The notes under the pieces: generated by a model
What the model saw: only the letters and a program-made list of their open reading frames with translations
The model's database searches: none
What the model was told of the DNA's origin: nothing
Position numbers and translations under genes: made by a program
Origin: Aphelocoma coerulescens
Taxonomy: Eukaryota; Chordata; Aves; Passeriformes; Corvidae
Length of the DNA stretch: 64,000 bases
Direction of reading: 5' to 3'
NCBI RefSeq assembly: GCF_041296385.1
Contig: NW_027183608.1
Location: 1-64,000 of the forward strand
Shown: positions 1-10,966 of the stretch, piece by piece
How positions within the stretch are numbered: the first letter of the stretch is position 1
How the letters are laid out: each line of letters starts with the position of its first letter

Positions 1-90
1 CCTCGGTTCCACCAGGTTCCATAGCGTCACTGTGGTGCCCAGGGTTCCGTCAGCTTCGCCAGCATCCCCACGGTCTGCAGAGCTCCCCGA

Positions 91-391
91 GCTTCTGTGG
101 TGTCACAGTGGAGGCAGGGTTGCATCAGGTTCCATAGCATCAGCACGGTCTCCAGGGCTCCCAGAGGTTCTGTGGTGTCACAGTGGAGGCAGGGTTGCAT
201 CAGGTTCCATAGCATCACCACAGTCTCCAGGGCTCCCTGAGCTTCTGTGGTGTCACAGTGGAGGCAGGGTTGCATCAGGTTCCATAGCATCAGCACGGTC
301 TCCAGGGCTCCCAGAGGTTCTGTGGTGTCACAGAGGAGGCAGGGTTGCATCAGGTTCCATAGCATCAGCACGGTCTCCAGGGCTCCCCTGA
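91..391 (+). repeat. 75-bp minisatellite inside unit 1 (four copies)
   Basis: Copies start at 91, 166, 241 and 316, each opening with 'g(c/g)ttctgtggtgtcacag'. The last is 76 bp. They differ mainly at 'cagtgg' versus 'cagagg' and 'gcacgg' versus 'ccacag'. Each copy carries a small inverted repeat, CTGTG-gtgt-CACAG. The 75-bp period is divisible by three and free of stops, giving 25-residue repeat proteins in frames on both strands. In all 2,193-bp units the block lies at unit offset 91-391, in the long units at 91-466. Degenerate relatives flank it on both sides. Confidence 0.95.
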
Positions 392-1479
392 GCTTCTGTG
401 GTGGTGTCACAGAGGAGCCAGGCTTCCTTGTAGTTCCCCAGCATCACAAAGGCTCTCCTGGGAGCCACGGGTCACAAAGCACCGTGGGCTCTGTGCAGCC
501 CCGCTGTGTCACAATGGCCGCTGGCTTCCACGAGCCCCCGCAGTGTCCCAGTGGGCCCCGTGGCTTTAGGAGTGGGTGGCTGGGAGTTGGTGCCAGCGGC
601 TGGGGGAGCAGCAGCAGGGACTGTGTGTGGACAGTGCCATGGCCACTTGTGTGGCCACTGGTGTCTCTGTGCCAGGCACAGCCGTGGTGTGTAACACCGG
701 CTCTGGGTCCTTTGGCTGTGCAGGTGGCAGTCACGGCCTGGAGCAGGGCTGCTCCCGGGGGACAGCCTGGGGCAGGAGGCTGCTGGAGATTCATTCCCCA
801 CACTCCTTGTCATGAGGTGCTCAGAGTGATTGGAAAGGCTGTTGGCAGCAGGCAGTTCTCTGGGTTCAAGCTGTGGAGCTGTCAGCGGGAATGCAAAGGC
901 CAAGCTGGTGAGCCTTTTGTCCTGGTGCCTTTAGTGTGTGAGCAGTCCCTGGTGCCGTTGTCTTTGGATCCTGAGTGTGGGAGAGGCAAGGCTTAGGATG
1001 GTGCGTAGAGCTGAGAAGGAAAGTGCCGAGAGCAGCGTGTGTGCTGCTGCTTTGAGGGGTGCAGTTGAAGTTGTAGGCAGCAAGAGCTTTCTCAGCTGGC
1101 CCTTTTGTGAGCTCTGCTTTTGCCAGATGACTTCCATCTTACCCTCTTACCATCTTAGCCTCTCATTTTTGCATATCCCAAACCCCCTTCCAAACATCCA
1201 GCAGCTGCTTGTAAAGAAGAAGTCCTAGAACAAAAAGCCAGTGCTGCCTTTCATAGCCCCTTTGCTGTCTATGAAGTAGAGGAAAGAAGCTAGTGAGATG
1301 CACTTTCTTTCTCAACTCCATAGAGCGCATCCTTCTCTCAAGGTGGCAGAGTCCTTGGCGGAAGTGAAGCATCTGCAGCTGCAGTTCAGACTGAGAGATG
1401 TGCCAGGACAGGAAACATTTGCTGACCTTCCCTGTTCCCTGTGCAACATGATTCTCGCATCCCAGTCACTTTCACATAC

Positions 1480-1698
1480 CTTCGGTATCCCTGAGTCCAA
1501 GCAGCTAAAGCTCACAGAGACAGAAGTGTCAGGAAGGAAAACGTTCCAAAAGCACCCCCTTCTCTTATCAGCATATAAATTGTGCACAACAGGCTGCGGC
1601 ACCGAACCTTCCTTCTCAGATAGACATGCCATCACACTTTTCACTCTTGCAGCTCGGTTGAAAAGCTCCAGCAGCTGCTCCCGCAATAGCAAAAGGTT
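1480..1698 (-). other. Exon-like segment on the minus strand of each satellite unit
   Basis: On the minus strand a 219-bp segment is preceded by 'tttcacttctag' (acceptor-like) and followed by 'gaag|gtatgt' (a near-consensus donor). It is open throughout in one frame (73 codons, including a Leu/Glu/Arg-rich stretch that would be helical). The same arrangement recurs in the other units. This could be a decayed exon of a gene captured by the satellite, an exon of a non-coding RNA, or chance. I do not recognise the peptide. Confidence 0.25.
1574..1580 (+). promoter_or_regulatory. TATA-like box in satellite unit
   Basis: 'tataaat' follows a pyrimidine-rich stretch and precedes 'tgtgcacaac'. It is present in all complete units at the same offset. 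It is a motif match only; no start site can be inferred. Confidence 0.2.
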
Positions 1699-1884
1699 CT
1701 AGAAGTGAAAGCCAGTTTGGGGCTGCACCTTCTCCTTGCCGCATGTAAGCCACACCAAACTCCCTGATGCACTCTGTCCTCCCCTTCTCAAAGGAGTAGA
1801 CGGTGGCATCAGGACACACCTGTGTCCCAGCAGCTGGGTGCCCAGCCGGGAGCAGGAGCAGGGCTGGGGCTGCTCCCAAAGTTG

Positions 1885-1896
1885 CCCCGCCCCAAT
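1885..1896 (+). promoter_or_regulatory. GC box overlapping a CCAAT box in satellite unit
   Basis: 'ccccgccccaat' combines an Sp1-type GC box with a CCAAT box, a pairing typical of vertebrate promoters. It recurs once per unit. It lies about 50 bp from an AATAAA on the opposite strand. Promoter activity is a guess. Confidence 0.25.
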
Positions 1897-1936
1897 GCCA
1901 GAGCCGGACATATGCTGAGGGGGGGCTGGATCAGGC

Positions 1937-1942
1937 TTTATT
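1937..1942 (-). terminator. Polyadenylation signal AATAAA (minus strand) in satellite unit
   Basis: 'tttatt' on the plus strand reads AATAAA on the minus strand and occurs once per unit at this offset. A minus-strand transcript crossing the 75-bp repeats would meet it shortly after leaving them. No matching AATAAA was seen on the plus strand of the unit. Confidence 0.3.
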
Positions 1943-2174
1943 GTCCAGCTGCATGCCAGGAGTGAGCACAAAATCTACCTGCATTCTCTGCAGCATGCCA
2001 TCCTGGAGCAGAGCCATTGCCAAAGGAAGCCGTGAGCCCGTGCCAAGCCAGTGCCGGAGTGGGATCCTAGCAGCACCTGTGGAAGCCGGGAGAGAGGAGC
2101 CCACCTGGAGCAGGTTCGTGCAGGATTAATCATCCCGTGGCTTCCCACCAGGGTCCTGTTGCTTCCAAAAGGCC

Positions 2175-2191
2175 CCACAGTGTCACTGTGG
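2175..2191. repeat. 17-bp perfect palindrome at the unit junction
   Basis: 'ccacagtg t cactgtgg' has 8-bp arms around a single T. It stands just before the landmark used here as the unit start and recurs once per unit. It could be a dimeric protein-binding site or a diverged 75-bp sub-repeat containing the same 'gtgtcac' core. Confidence 0.7.
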
Positions 2192-2193
2192 CC

Positions 2194-4387
2194 CCTCGGT
2201 TCCACCAGGTTCCATAGCGTCACTGTGGTGCCCAGGGTTCCGTCAGCTTCGCCAGCATCCCCACGGTCTGCAGAGCTCCCCGAGCTTCTGTGGTGTCACA
2301 GTGGAGGCAGGGTTGCATCAGGTTCCATAGCATCAGCACGGTCTCCAGGGCTCCCAGAGGTTCTGTGGTGTCACAGTGGAGGCAGGGTTGCATCAGGTTC
2401 CATAGCATCACCACAGTCTCCAGGGCTCCCTGAGCTTCTGTGGTGTCACAGTGGAGGCAGGGTTGCATCAGGTTCCATAGCATCAGCACGGTCTCCAGAG
2501 CTCCCAGAGGTTCTGTGGTGTCACAGAGGAGGCAGGGTTGCATCAGGTTCAATAGCATCAGCACGGCCTCCAGGGCTCCCCTGAGCTTCTGTGGTGGTGT
2601 CACAGAGGAGCCAGGCTTCCTTGTAGTTCCCCAGCATCACAAAGGCTCTCCTGGGAGCCACGGGTCACAAAGCACCGTGGGCTCTGTGCAGCCCCGCTGT
2701 GTCACATGGGCCGCTGGCTTCCACGAGCCCCCGCAGTGTCCCAGTGGGCCCCGTGGCTTTAGGAGTGGGTGGCTGGGAGTTGGTGCCAGCGGCTGGGGGA
2801 GCAGCAGCAGGGACTGTGTGTGGACAGTGCCATGGCCACTTGTGTGGCCACTGGTGTCTCTGTGCCAGGCACAGCCGTGGTGTGTAACACCGGCTCTGGG
2901 TCCTTTGGCTGTGCAGGTGGCAGTCACAGCCTGGAGCAGGGCTGCTCCCGGGGGACAGCCTGGGGCAGGAGGCTGCTGGAGATTCATTCCCCACACTCCT
3001 TGTCATGAGGTGCTCAGAGTGATTGGAAAGGCTGTTGGCAGCAGGCAGTTCTCTGGGTTCAAGCTGTGGAGCTGTCAGCGGGAATGCAAAGGCCAAGCTG
3101 GTGAGCCTTTTGTCCTGGTGCCTTTAGTGTGTGAGCAGTCCCTGGTGCCGTTGTCTTTGGATCCTGAGTGTGGGAGAGGCAAGGCTTAGGATGGTGCGTA
3201 GAGCTGAGAAGGAAAGTGCCGAGAGCAGCATGTGTGCTGCTGCTTTGAGGGGTGCAGTTGAAGTTGTAGGCAGCAAGAGCTTTCTCAGCTGGCCCTTTTG
3301 TGAGCTCTGCTTTTGCCAGATGACTTCCATCTTACCCTCTTACCATCTTAGCCTCTCATTTTTGCATATCCCAAACCCCCTTCCAAACATCCAGCAGCTG
3401 CTTGTAAAGAAGAAGTCCTAGAACAAAAAGCCAGTGCTGCCTTTCATAGCCCCTTTGCTGTCTATGAAGTAGAGGAAAGAAGCTAGTGAGACGCACTTTC
3501 TTTCTCAACTCCATAGAGCGCATCCTTCTCTCAAGGTGGCAGAGTCCTTGGCGGAAGTGAAGCATCTGCAGCTGCAGTTCAGACTGAGAGATGTGCCAGG
3601 ACAGGAAACATTTGCTGACCTTCCCTGTTCCCTGTGCAACATGATTCTCGCATCCCAGTCACTTTCACATACCTTCGGTATCCCTGAGTCCAAGCAGCTA
3701 AAGCTCACAGAGACAGAAGTGTCAGGAAGGAAAACGTTCCAAAAGCACCCCCCTTCTCTTATCAGCATATAAATTGTGCACAACAGGCTGCGGCACCGAA
3801 CCTTCCTTCTCAGATAGACATGCCATCACACTTTTCACTCTTGCAGCTCGGTTGAAAAGCTCCAGCAGCTGCTCCCGCAATAGCAAAAGGTTCTAGAAGT
3901 GAAAGCCAGTTTGGGGCTGCACCTTCTCCTTGCCGCATGTAAGCCACACCAAACTCCCTGATGCACTCTGTCCTCCCCTTCTCAAAGGAGTAGACGGTGG
4001 CATCAGGACACACCTGTGTCCCAGCAGCTGGGTGCCCAGCCGGGAGCAGGAGCAGGGCTGGGGCTGCTCCCAAAGTTGCCCCGCCCCAATGCCAGAGCCG
4101 GACATATGCTGAGGGGGGGCTGGATCAGGCTTTATTGTCCAGCTGCATGCCAGGAGTGAGCACAAAATCTACCTGCATTCTCTGCAGCATGCCATCCTGG
4201 AGCAGAGCCATTGCCAAAGGAAGCCGTGAGCCCGTGCCAAGCCAGTGCCGGAGTGGGATCCTAGCAGCACCTGTGGAAGCTGGGAGAGAGGAGCCCACCT
4301 GGAGCAGGTTCGTGCAGGATTAATCATCCCGTGGCTTCCCACAAGGGTCCTGTTGCTTCCAAAAGGCCCCACAGTGTCACTGTGGCC
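2194..4387 (+). repeat. Satellite unit 2 (B type, 2,194 bp)
   Basis: B-type diagnostic bases relative to unit 1 are TG at 514-515, A at 735, A at 1037, T at 2087 and A at 2149. The last sub-repeats carry 'ccagagctccc', 'gttcaatag' and 'cacggcctcc'. One extra C in the run near 3748-3753 explains the 2,194-bp length. Confidence 0.95.
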
Positions 4388-6580
4388 CCTCGGTTCCACC
4401 AGGTTCCATAGCGTCACTGTGGTGCCCAGGGTTCCGTCAGCTTCGCCAGCATCCCCACGGTCTGCAGAGCTCCCCGAGCTTCTGTGGTGTCACAGTGGAG
4501 GCAGGGTTGCATCAGGTTCCATAGCATCAGCACGGTCTCCAGGGCTCCCAGAGGTTCTGTGGTGTCACAGTGGAGGCAGGGTTGCATCAGGTTCCATAGC
4601 ATCACCACAGTCTCCAGGGCTCCCTGAGCTTCTGTGGTGTCACAGTGGAGGCAGGGTTGCATCAGGTTCCATAGCATCAGCACGGTCTCCAGGGCTCCCA
4701 GAGGTTCTGTGGTGTCACAGAGGAGGCAGGGTTGCATCAGGTTCCATAGCATCAGCACGGTCTCCAGGGCTCCCCTGAGCTTCTGTGGTGGTGTCACAGA
4801 GGAGCCAGGCTTCCTTGTAGTTCCCCAGCATCACAAAGGCTCTCCTGGGAGCCACGGGTCACAAAGCACCGTGGGCTCTGTGCAGCCCCGCTGTGTCACA
4901 ATGGCCGCTGGCTTCCACGAGCCCCCGCAGTGTCCCAGTGGGCCCCGTGGCTTTAGGAGTGGGTGGCTGGGAGTTGGTGCCAGCGGCTGGGGGAGCAGCA
5001 GCAGGGACTGTGTGTGGACAGTGCCATGGCCACTTGTGTGGCCACTGGTGTCTCTGTGCCAGGCACAGCCGTGGTGTGTAACACCGGCTCTGGGTCCTTT
5101 GGCTGTGCAGGTGGCAGTCACGGCCTGGAGCAGGGCTGCTCCCGGGGGACAGCCTGGGGCAGGAGGCTGCTGGAGATTCATTCCCCACACTCCTTGTCAT
5201 GAGGTGCTCAGAGTGATTGGAAAGGCTGTTGGCAGCAGGCAGTTCTCTGGGTTCAAGCTGTGGAGCTGTCAGCGGGAATGCAAAGGCCAAGCTGGTGAGC
5301 CTTTTGTCCTGGTGCCTTTAGTGTGTGAGCAGTCCCTGGTGCCGTTGTCTTTGGATCCTGAGTGTGGGAGAGGCAAGGCTTAGGATGGTGCGTAGAGCTG
5401 AGAAGGAAAGTGCCGAGAGCAGCGTGTGTGCTGCTGCTTTGAGGGGTGCAGTTGAAGTTGTAGGCAGCAAGAGCTTTCTCAGCTGGCCCTTTTGTGAGCT
5501 CTGCTTTTGCCAGATGACTTCCATCTTACCCTCTTACCATCTTAGCCTCTCATTTTTGCATATCCCAAACCCCCTTCCAAACATCCAGCAGCTGCTTGTA
5601 AAGAAGAAGTCCTAGAACAAAAAGCCAGTGCTGCCTTTCATAGCCCCTTTGCTGTCTATGAAGTAGAGGAAAGAAGCTAGTGAGACGCACTTTCTTTCTC
5701 AACTCCATAGAGCGCATCCTTCTCTCAAGGTGGCAGAGTCCTTGGCGGAAGTGAAGCATCTGCAGCTGCAGTTCAGACTGAGAGATGTGCCAGGACAGGA
5801 AACATTTGCTGACCTTCCCTGTTCCCTGTGCAACATGATTCTCGCATCCCAGTCACTTTCACATACCTTCGGTATCCCTGAGTCCAAGCAGCTAAAGCTC
5901 ACAGAGACAGAAGTGTCAGGAAGGGAAACGTTCCAAAAGCACCCCCTTCTCTTATCAGCATATAAATTGTGCACAACAGGCTGCGGCACCGAACCTTCCT
6001 TCTCAGATAGACATGCCATCACACTTTTCACTCTTGCAGCTCGGTTGAAAAGCTCCAGCAGCTGCTCCCGCAATAGCAAAAGGTTCTAGAAGTGAAAGCC
6101 AGTTTGGGGCTGCACCTTCTCCTTGCCGCATGTAAGCCACACCAAACTCCCTGATGCACTCTGTCCTCCCCTTCTCAAAGGAGTAGACGGTGGCATCAGG
6201 ACACACCTGTGTCCCAGCAGCTGGGTGCCCAGCCGGGAGCAGGAGCAGGGCTGGGGCTGCTCCCAAAGTTGCCCCGCCCCAATGCCAGAGCCGGACATAT
6301 GCTGAGGGGGGGCTGGATCAGGCTTTATTGTCCAGCTGCATGCCAGGAGTGAGCACAAAATCTACCTGCATTCTCTGCAGCATGCCATCCTGGAGCAGAG
6401 CCATTGCCAAAGGAAGCCGTGAGCCCGTGCCAAGCCAGTGCCGGAGTGGGATCCTAGCAGCACCTGTGGAAGCCGGGAGAGAGGAGCCCACCTGGAGCAG
6501 GTTCGTGCAGGATTAATCATCCCGTGGCTTCCCACCAGGGTCCTGTTGCTTCCAAAAGGCCCCACAGTGTCACTGTGGCC
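4388..6580 (+). repeat. Satellite unit 3 (A type)
   Basis: As unit 1 except G at 1538 and C at 1299. Its sub-repeat block is the same as in unit 1. Confidence 0.95.
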
Positions 6581-8773
6581 CCTCGGTTCCACCAGGTTCC
6601 ATAGCGTCACTGTGGTGCCCAGGGTTCCGTCAGCTTCGCCAGCATCCCCACGGTCTGCAGAGCTCCCCGAGCTTCTGTGGTGTCACAGTGGAGGCAGGGT
6701 TGCATCAGGTTCCATAGCATCAGCACGGTCTCCAGGGCTCCCAGAGGTTCTGTGGTGTCACAGTGGAGGCAGGGTTGCATCAGGTTCCATAGCATCACCA
6801 CAGTCTCCAGGGCTCCCTGAGCTTCTGTGGTGTCACAGTGGAGGCAGGGTTGCATCAGGTTCCATAGCATCAGCACGGTCTCCAGAGCTCCCAGAGGTTC
6901 TGTGGTGTCACAGAGGAGGCAGGGTTGCATCAGGTTCAATAGCATCAGCACGGCCTCCAGGGCTCCCCTGAGCTTCTGTGGTGGTGTCACAGAGGAGCCA
7001 GGCTTCCTTGTAGTTCCCCAGCATCACAAAGGCTCTCCTGGGAGCCACGGGTCACAAAGCACCGTGGGCTCTGTGCAGCCCCGCTGTGTCACATGGGCCG
7101 CTGGCTTCCACGAGCCCCCGCAGTGTCCCAGTGGGCCCCGTGGCTTTAGGAGTGGGTGGCTGGGAGTTGGTGCCAGCGGCTGGGGGAGCAGCAGCAGGGA
7201 CTGTGTGTGGACAGTGCCATGGCCACTTGTGTGGCCACTGGTGTCTCTGTGCCAGGCACAGCCGTGGTGTGTAACACCGGCTCTGGGTCCTTTGGCTGTG
7301 CAGGTGGCAGTCACAGCCTGGAGCAGGGCTGCTCCCGGGGGACAGCCTGGGGCAGGAGGCTGCTGGAGATTCATTCCCCACACTCCTTGTCATGAGGTGC
7401 TCAGAGTGATTGGAAAGGCTGTTGGCAGCAGGCAGTTCTCTGGGTTCAAGCTGTGGAGCTGTCAGCGGGAATGCAAAGGCCAAGCTGGTGAGCCTTTTGT
7501 CCTGGTGCCTTTAGTGTGTGAGCAGTCCCTGGTGCCGTTGTCTTTGGATCCTGAGTGTGGGAGAGGCAAGGCTTAGGATGGTGCGTAGAGCTGAGAAGGA
7601 AAGTGCCGAGAGCAGCATGTGTGCTGCTGCTTTGAGGGGTGCAGTTGAAGTTGTAGGCAGCAAGAGCTTTCTCAGCTGGCCCTTTTGTGAGCTCTGCTTT
7701 TGCCAGATGACTTCCATCTTACCCTCTTACCATCTTAGCCTCTCATTTTTGCATATCCCAAACCCCCTTCCAAACATCCAGCAGCTGCTTGTAAAGAAGA
7801 AGTCCTAGAACAAAAAGCCAGTGCTGCCTTTCATAGCCCCTTTGCTGTCTATGAAGTAGAGGAAAGAAGCTAGTGAGACGCACTTTCTTTCTCAACTCCA
7901 TAGAGCGCATCCTTCTCTCAAGGTGGCAGAGTCCTTGGCGGAAGTGAAGCATCTGCAGCTGCAGTTCAGACTGAGAGATGTGCCAGGACAGGAAACATTT
8001 GCTGACCTTCCCTGTTCCCTGTGCAACATGATTCTCGCATCCCAGTCACTTTCACATACCTTCGGTATCCCTGAGTCCAAGCAGCTAAAGCTCACAGAGA
8101 CAGAAGTGTCAGGAAGGAAAACGTTCCAAAAGCACCCCCTTCTCTTATCAGCATATAAATTGTGCACAACAGGCTGCGGCACCGAACCTTCCTTCTCAGA
8201 TAGACATGCCATCACACTTTTCACTCTTGCAGCTCGGTTGAAAAGCTCCAGCAGCTGCTCCCGCAATAGCAAAAGGTTCTAGAAGTGAAAGCCAGTTTGG
8301 GGCTGCACCTTCTCCTTGCCGCATGTAAGCCACACCAAACTCCCTGATGCACTCTGTCCTCCCCTTCTCAAAGGAGTAGACGGTGGCATCAGGACACACC
8401 TGTGTCCCAGCAGCTGGGTGCCCAGCCGGGAGCAGGAGCAGGGCTGGGGCTGCTCCCAAAGTTGCCCCGCCCCAATGCCAGAGCCGGACATATGCTGAGG
8501 GGGGGCTGGATCAGGCTTTATTGTCCAGCTGCATGCCAGGAGTGAGCACAAAATCTACCTGCATTCTCTGCAGCATGCCATCCTGGAGCAGAGCCATTGC
8601 CAAAGGAAGCCGTGAGCCCGTGCCAAGCCAGTGCCGGAGTGGGATCCTAGCAGCACCTGTGGAAGCTGGGAGAGAGGAGCCCACCTGGAGCAGGTTCGTG
8701 CAGGATTAATCATCCCGTGGCTTCCCACAAGGGTCCTGTTGCTTCCAAAAGGCCCCACAGTGTCACTGTGGCC
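6581..8773 (+). repeat. Satellite unit 4 (B type)
   Basis: It shares every B-type base of unit 2, including T at 2087 and A at 2149, but lacks the extra C. Confidence 0.95.
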
Positions 8774-10966
8774 CCTCGGTTCCACCAGGTTCCATAGCGT
8801 CACTGTGGTGCCCAGGGTTCCGTCAGCTTCGCCAGCATCCCCACGGTCTGCAGAGCTCCCCGAGCTTCTGTGGTGTCACAGTGGAGGCAGGGTTGCATCA
8901 GGTTCCATAGCATCAGCACGGTCTCCAGGGCTCCCAGAGGTTCTGTGGTGTCACAGTGGAGGCAGGGTTGCATCAGGTTCCATAGCATCACCACAGTCTC
9001 CAGGGCTCCCTGAGCTTCTGTGGTGTCACAGTGGAGGCAGGGTTGCATCAGGTTCCATAGCATCAGCACGGTCTCCAGGGCTCCCAGAGGTTCTGTGGTG
9101 TCACAGAGGAGGCAGGGTTGCATCAGGTTCCATAGCATCAGCACGGTCTCCAGGGCTCCCCTGAGCTTCTGTGGTGGTGTCACAGAGGAGCCAGGCTTCC
9201 TTGTAGTTCCCCAGCATCACAAAGGCTCTCCTGGGAGCCACGGGTCACAAAGCACCGTGGGCTCTGTGCAGCCCCGCTGTGTCACAATGGCCGCTGGCTT
9301 CCACGAGCCCCCGCAGTGTCCCAGTGGGCCCCGTGGCTTTAGGAGTGGGTGGCTGGGAGTTGGTGCCAGCGGCTGGGGGAGCAGCAGCAGGGACTGTGTG
9401 TGGACAGTGCCATGGCCACTTGTGTGGCCACTGGTGTCTCTGTGCCAGGCACAGCCGTGGTGTGTAACACCGGCTCTGGGTCCTTTGGCTGTGCAGGTGG
9501 CAGTCACGGCCTGGAGCAGGGCTGCTCCCGGGGGACAGCCTGGGGCAGGAGGCTGCTGGAGATTCATTCCCCACACTCCTTGTCATGAGGTGCTCAGAGT
9601 GATTGGAAAGGCTGTTGGCAGCAGGCAGTTCTCTGGGTTCAAGCTGTGGAGCTGTCAGCGGGAATGCAAAGGCCAAGCTGGTGAGCCTTTTGTCCTGGTG
9701 CCTTTAGTGTGTGAGCAGTCCCTGGTGCCGTTGTCTTTGGATCCTGAGTGTGGGAGAGGCAAGGCTTAGGATGGTGCGTAGAGCTGAGAAGGAAAGTGCC
9801 GAGAGCAGCGTGTGTGCTGCTGCTTTGAGGGGTGCAGTTGAAGTTGTAGGCAGCAAGAGCTTTCTCAGCTGGCCCTTTTGTGAGCTCTGCTTTTGCCAGA
9901 TGACTTCCATCTTACCCTCTTACCATCTTAGCCTCTCATTTTTGCATATCCCAAACCCCCTTCCAAACATCCAGCAGCTGCTTGTAAAGAAGAAGTCCTA
10001 GAACAAAAAGCCAGTGCTGCCTTTCATAGCCCCTTTGCTGTCTATGAAGTAGAGGAAAGAAGCTAGTGAGACGCACTTTCTTTCTCAACTCCATAGAGCG
10101 CATCCTTCTCTCAAGGTGGCAGAGTCCTTGGCGGAAGTGAAGCATCTGCAGCTGCAGTTCAGACTGAGAGATGTGCCAGGACAGGAAACATTTGCTGACC
10201 TTCCCTGTTCCCTGTGCAACATGATTCTCGCATCCCAGTCACTTTCACATACCTTCGGTATCCCTGAGTCCAAGCAGCTAAAGCTCACAGAGACAGAAGT
10301 GTCAGGAAGGGAAACGTTCCAAAAGCACCCCCTTCTCTTATCAGCATATAAATTGTGCACAACAGGCTGCGGCACCGAACCTTCCTTCTCAGATAGACAT
10401 GCCATCACACTTTTCACTCTTGCAGCTCGGTTGAAAAGCTCCAGCAGCTGCTCCCGCAATAGCAAAAGGTTCTAGAAGTGAAAGCCAGTTTGGGGCTGCA
10501 CCTTCTCCTTGCCGCATGTAAGCCACACCAAACTCCCTGATGCACTCTGTCCTCCCCTTCTCAAAGGAGTAGACGGTGGCATCAGGACACACCTGTGTCC
10601 CAGCAGCTGGGTGCCCAGCCGGGAGCAGGAGCAGGGCTGGGGCTGCTCCCAAAGTTGCCCCGCCCCAATGCCAGAGCCGGACATATGCTGAGGGGGGGCT
10701 GGATCAGGCTTTATTGTCCAGCTGCATGCCAGGAGTGAGCACAAAATCTACCTGCATTCTCTGCAGCATGCCATCCTGGAGCAGAGCCATTGCCAAAGGA
10801 AGCCGTGAGCCCGTGCCAAGCCAGTGCCGGAGTGGGATCCTAGCAGCACCTGTGGAAGCCGGGAGAGAGGAGCCCACCTGGAGCAGGTTCGTGCAGGATT
10901 AATCATCCCGTGGCTTCCCACCAGGGTCCTGTTGCTTCCAAAAGGCCCCACAGTGTCACTGTGGCC
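8774..10966 (+). repeat. Satellite unit 5 (A type)
   Basis: It matches unit 3, including G at 1538. Confidence 0.95.

Larger units (their letters stand above)
1..2193 (+). repeat. Satellite unit 1 (A type, 2,193 bp)
   Basis: This is the reference copy for the offsets used in the other unit entries. It carries AT at 514-515, G at 562, G at 735, G at 887, G at 908, G at 1037, AC at 1446-1447, A at 1538, C at 1546, G at 2034 and C at 2087. A T at 1299 is private to this copy. The left part (1-90) is a degenerate relative of the 75-bp sub-repeat. The true unit boundary is arbitrary. Confidence 0.95.

Noticed and set aside
91..391. CRISPR-like array of regular repeats
   Set aside because: Copies are contiguous 75-bp tandem repeats with no unique spacers, in a eukaryotic satellite.
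27..410. Minus-strand frames of 127 or 152 codons with 25-residue repeats
   Set aside because: They are the shadow of the same minisatellite. Variants among units change residues freely, with no sign of a protein constraint.
247..996. Plus-strand frames of 249-299 codons repeated in almost every unit
   Set aside because: They start at GTG inside the 75-bp repeats, exist because the repeat has no stop, have biased low-information composition, and resemble no known protein. The opposite strand is open over the same area.
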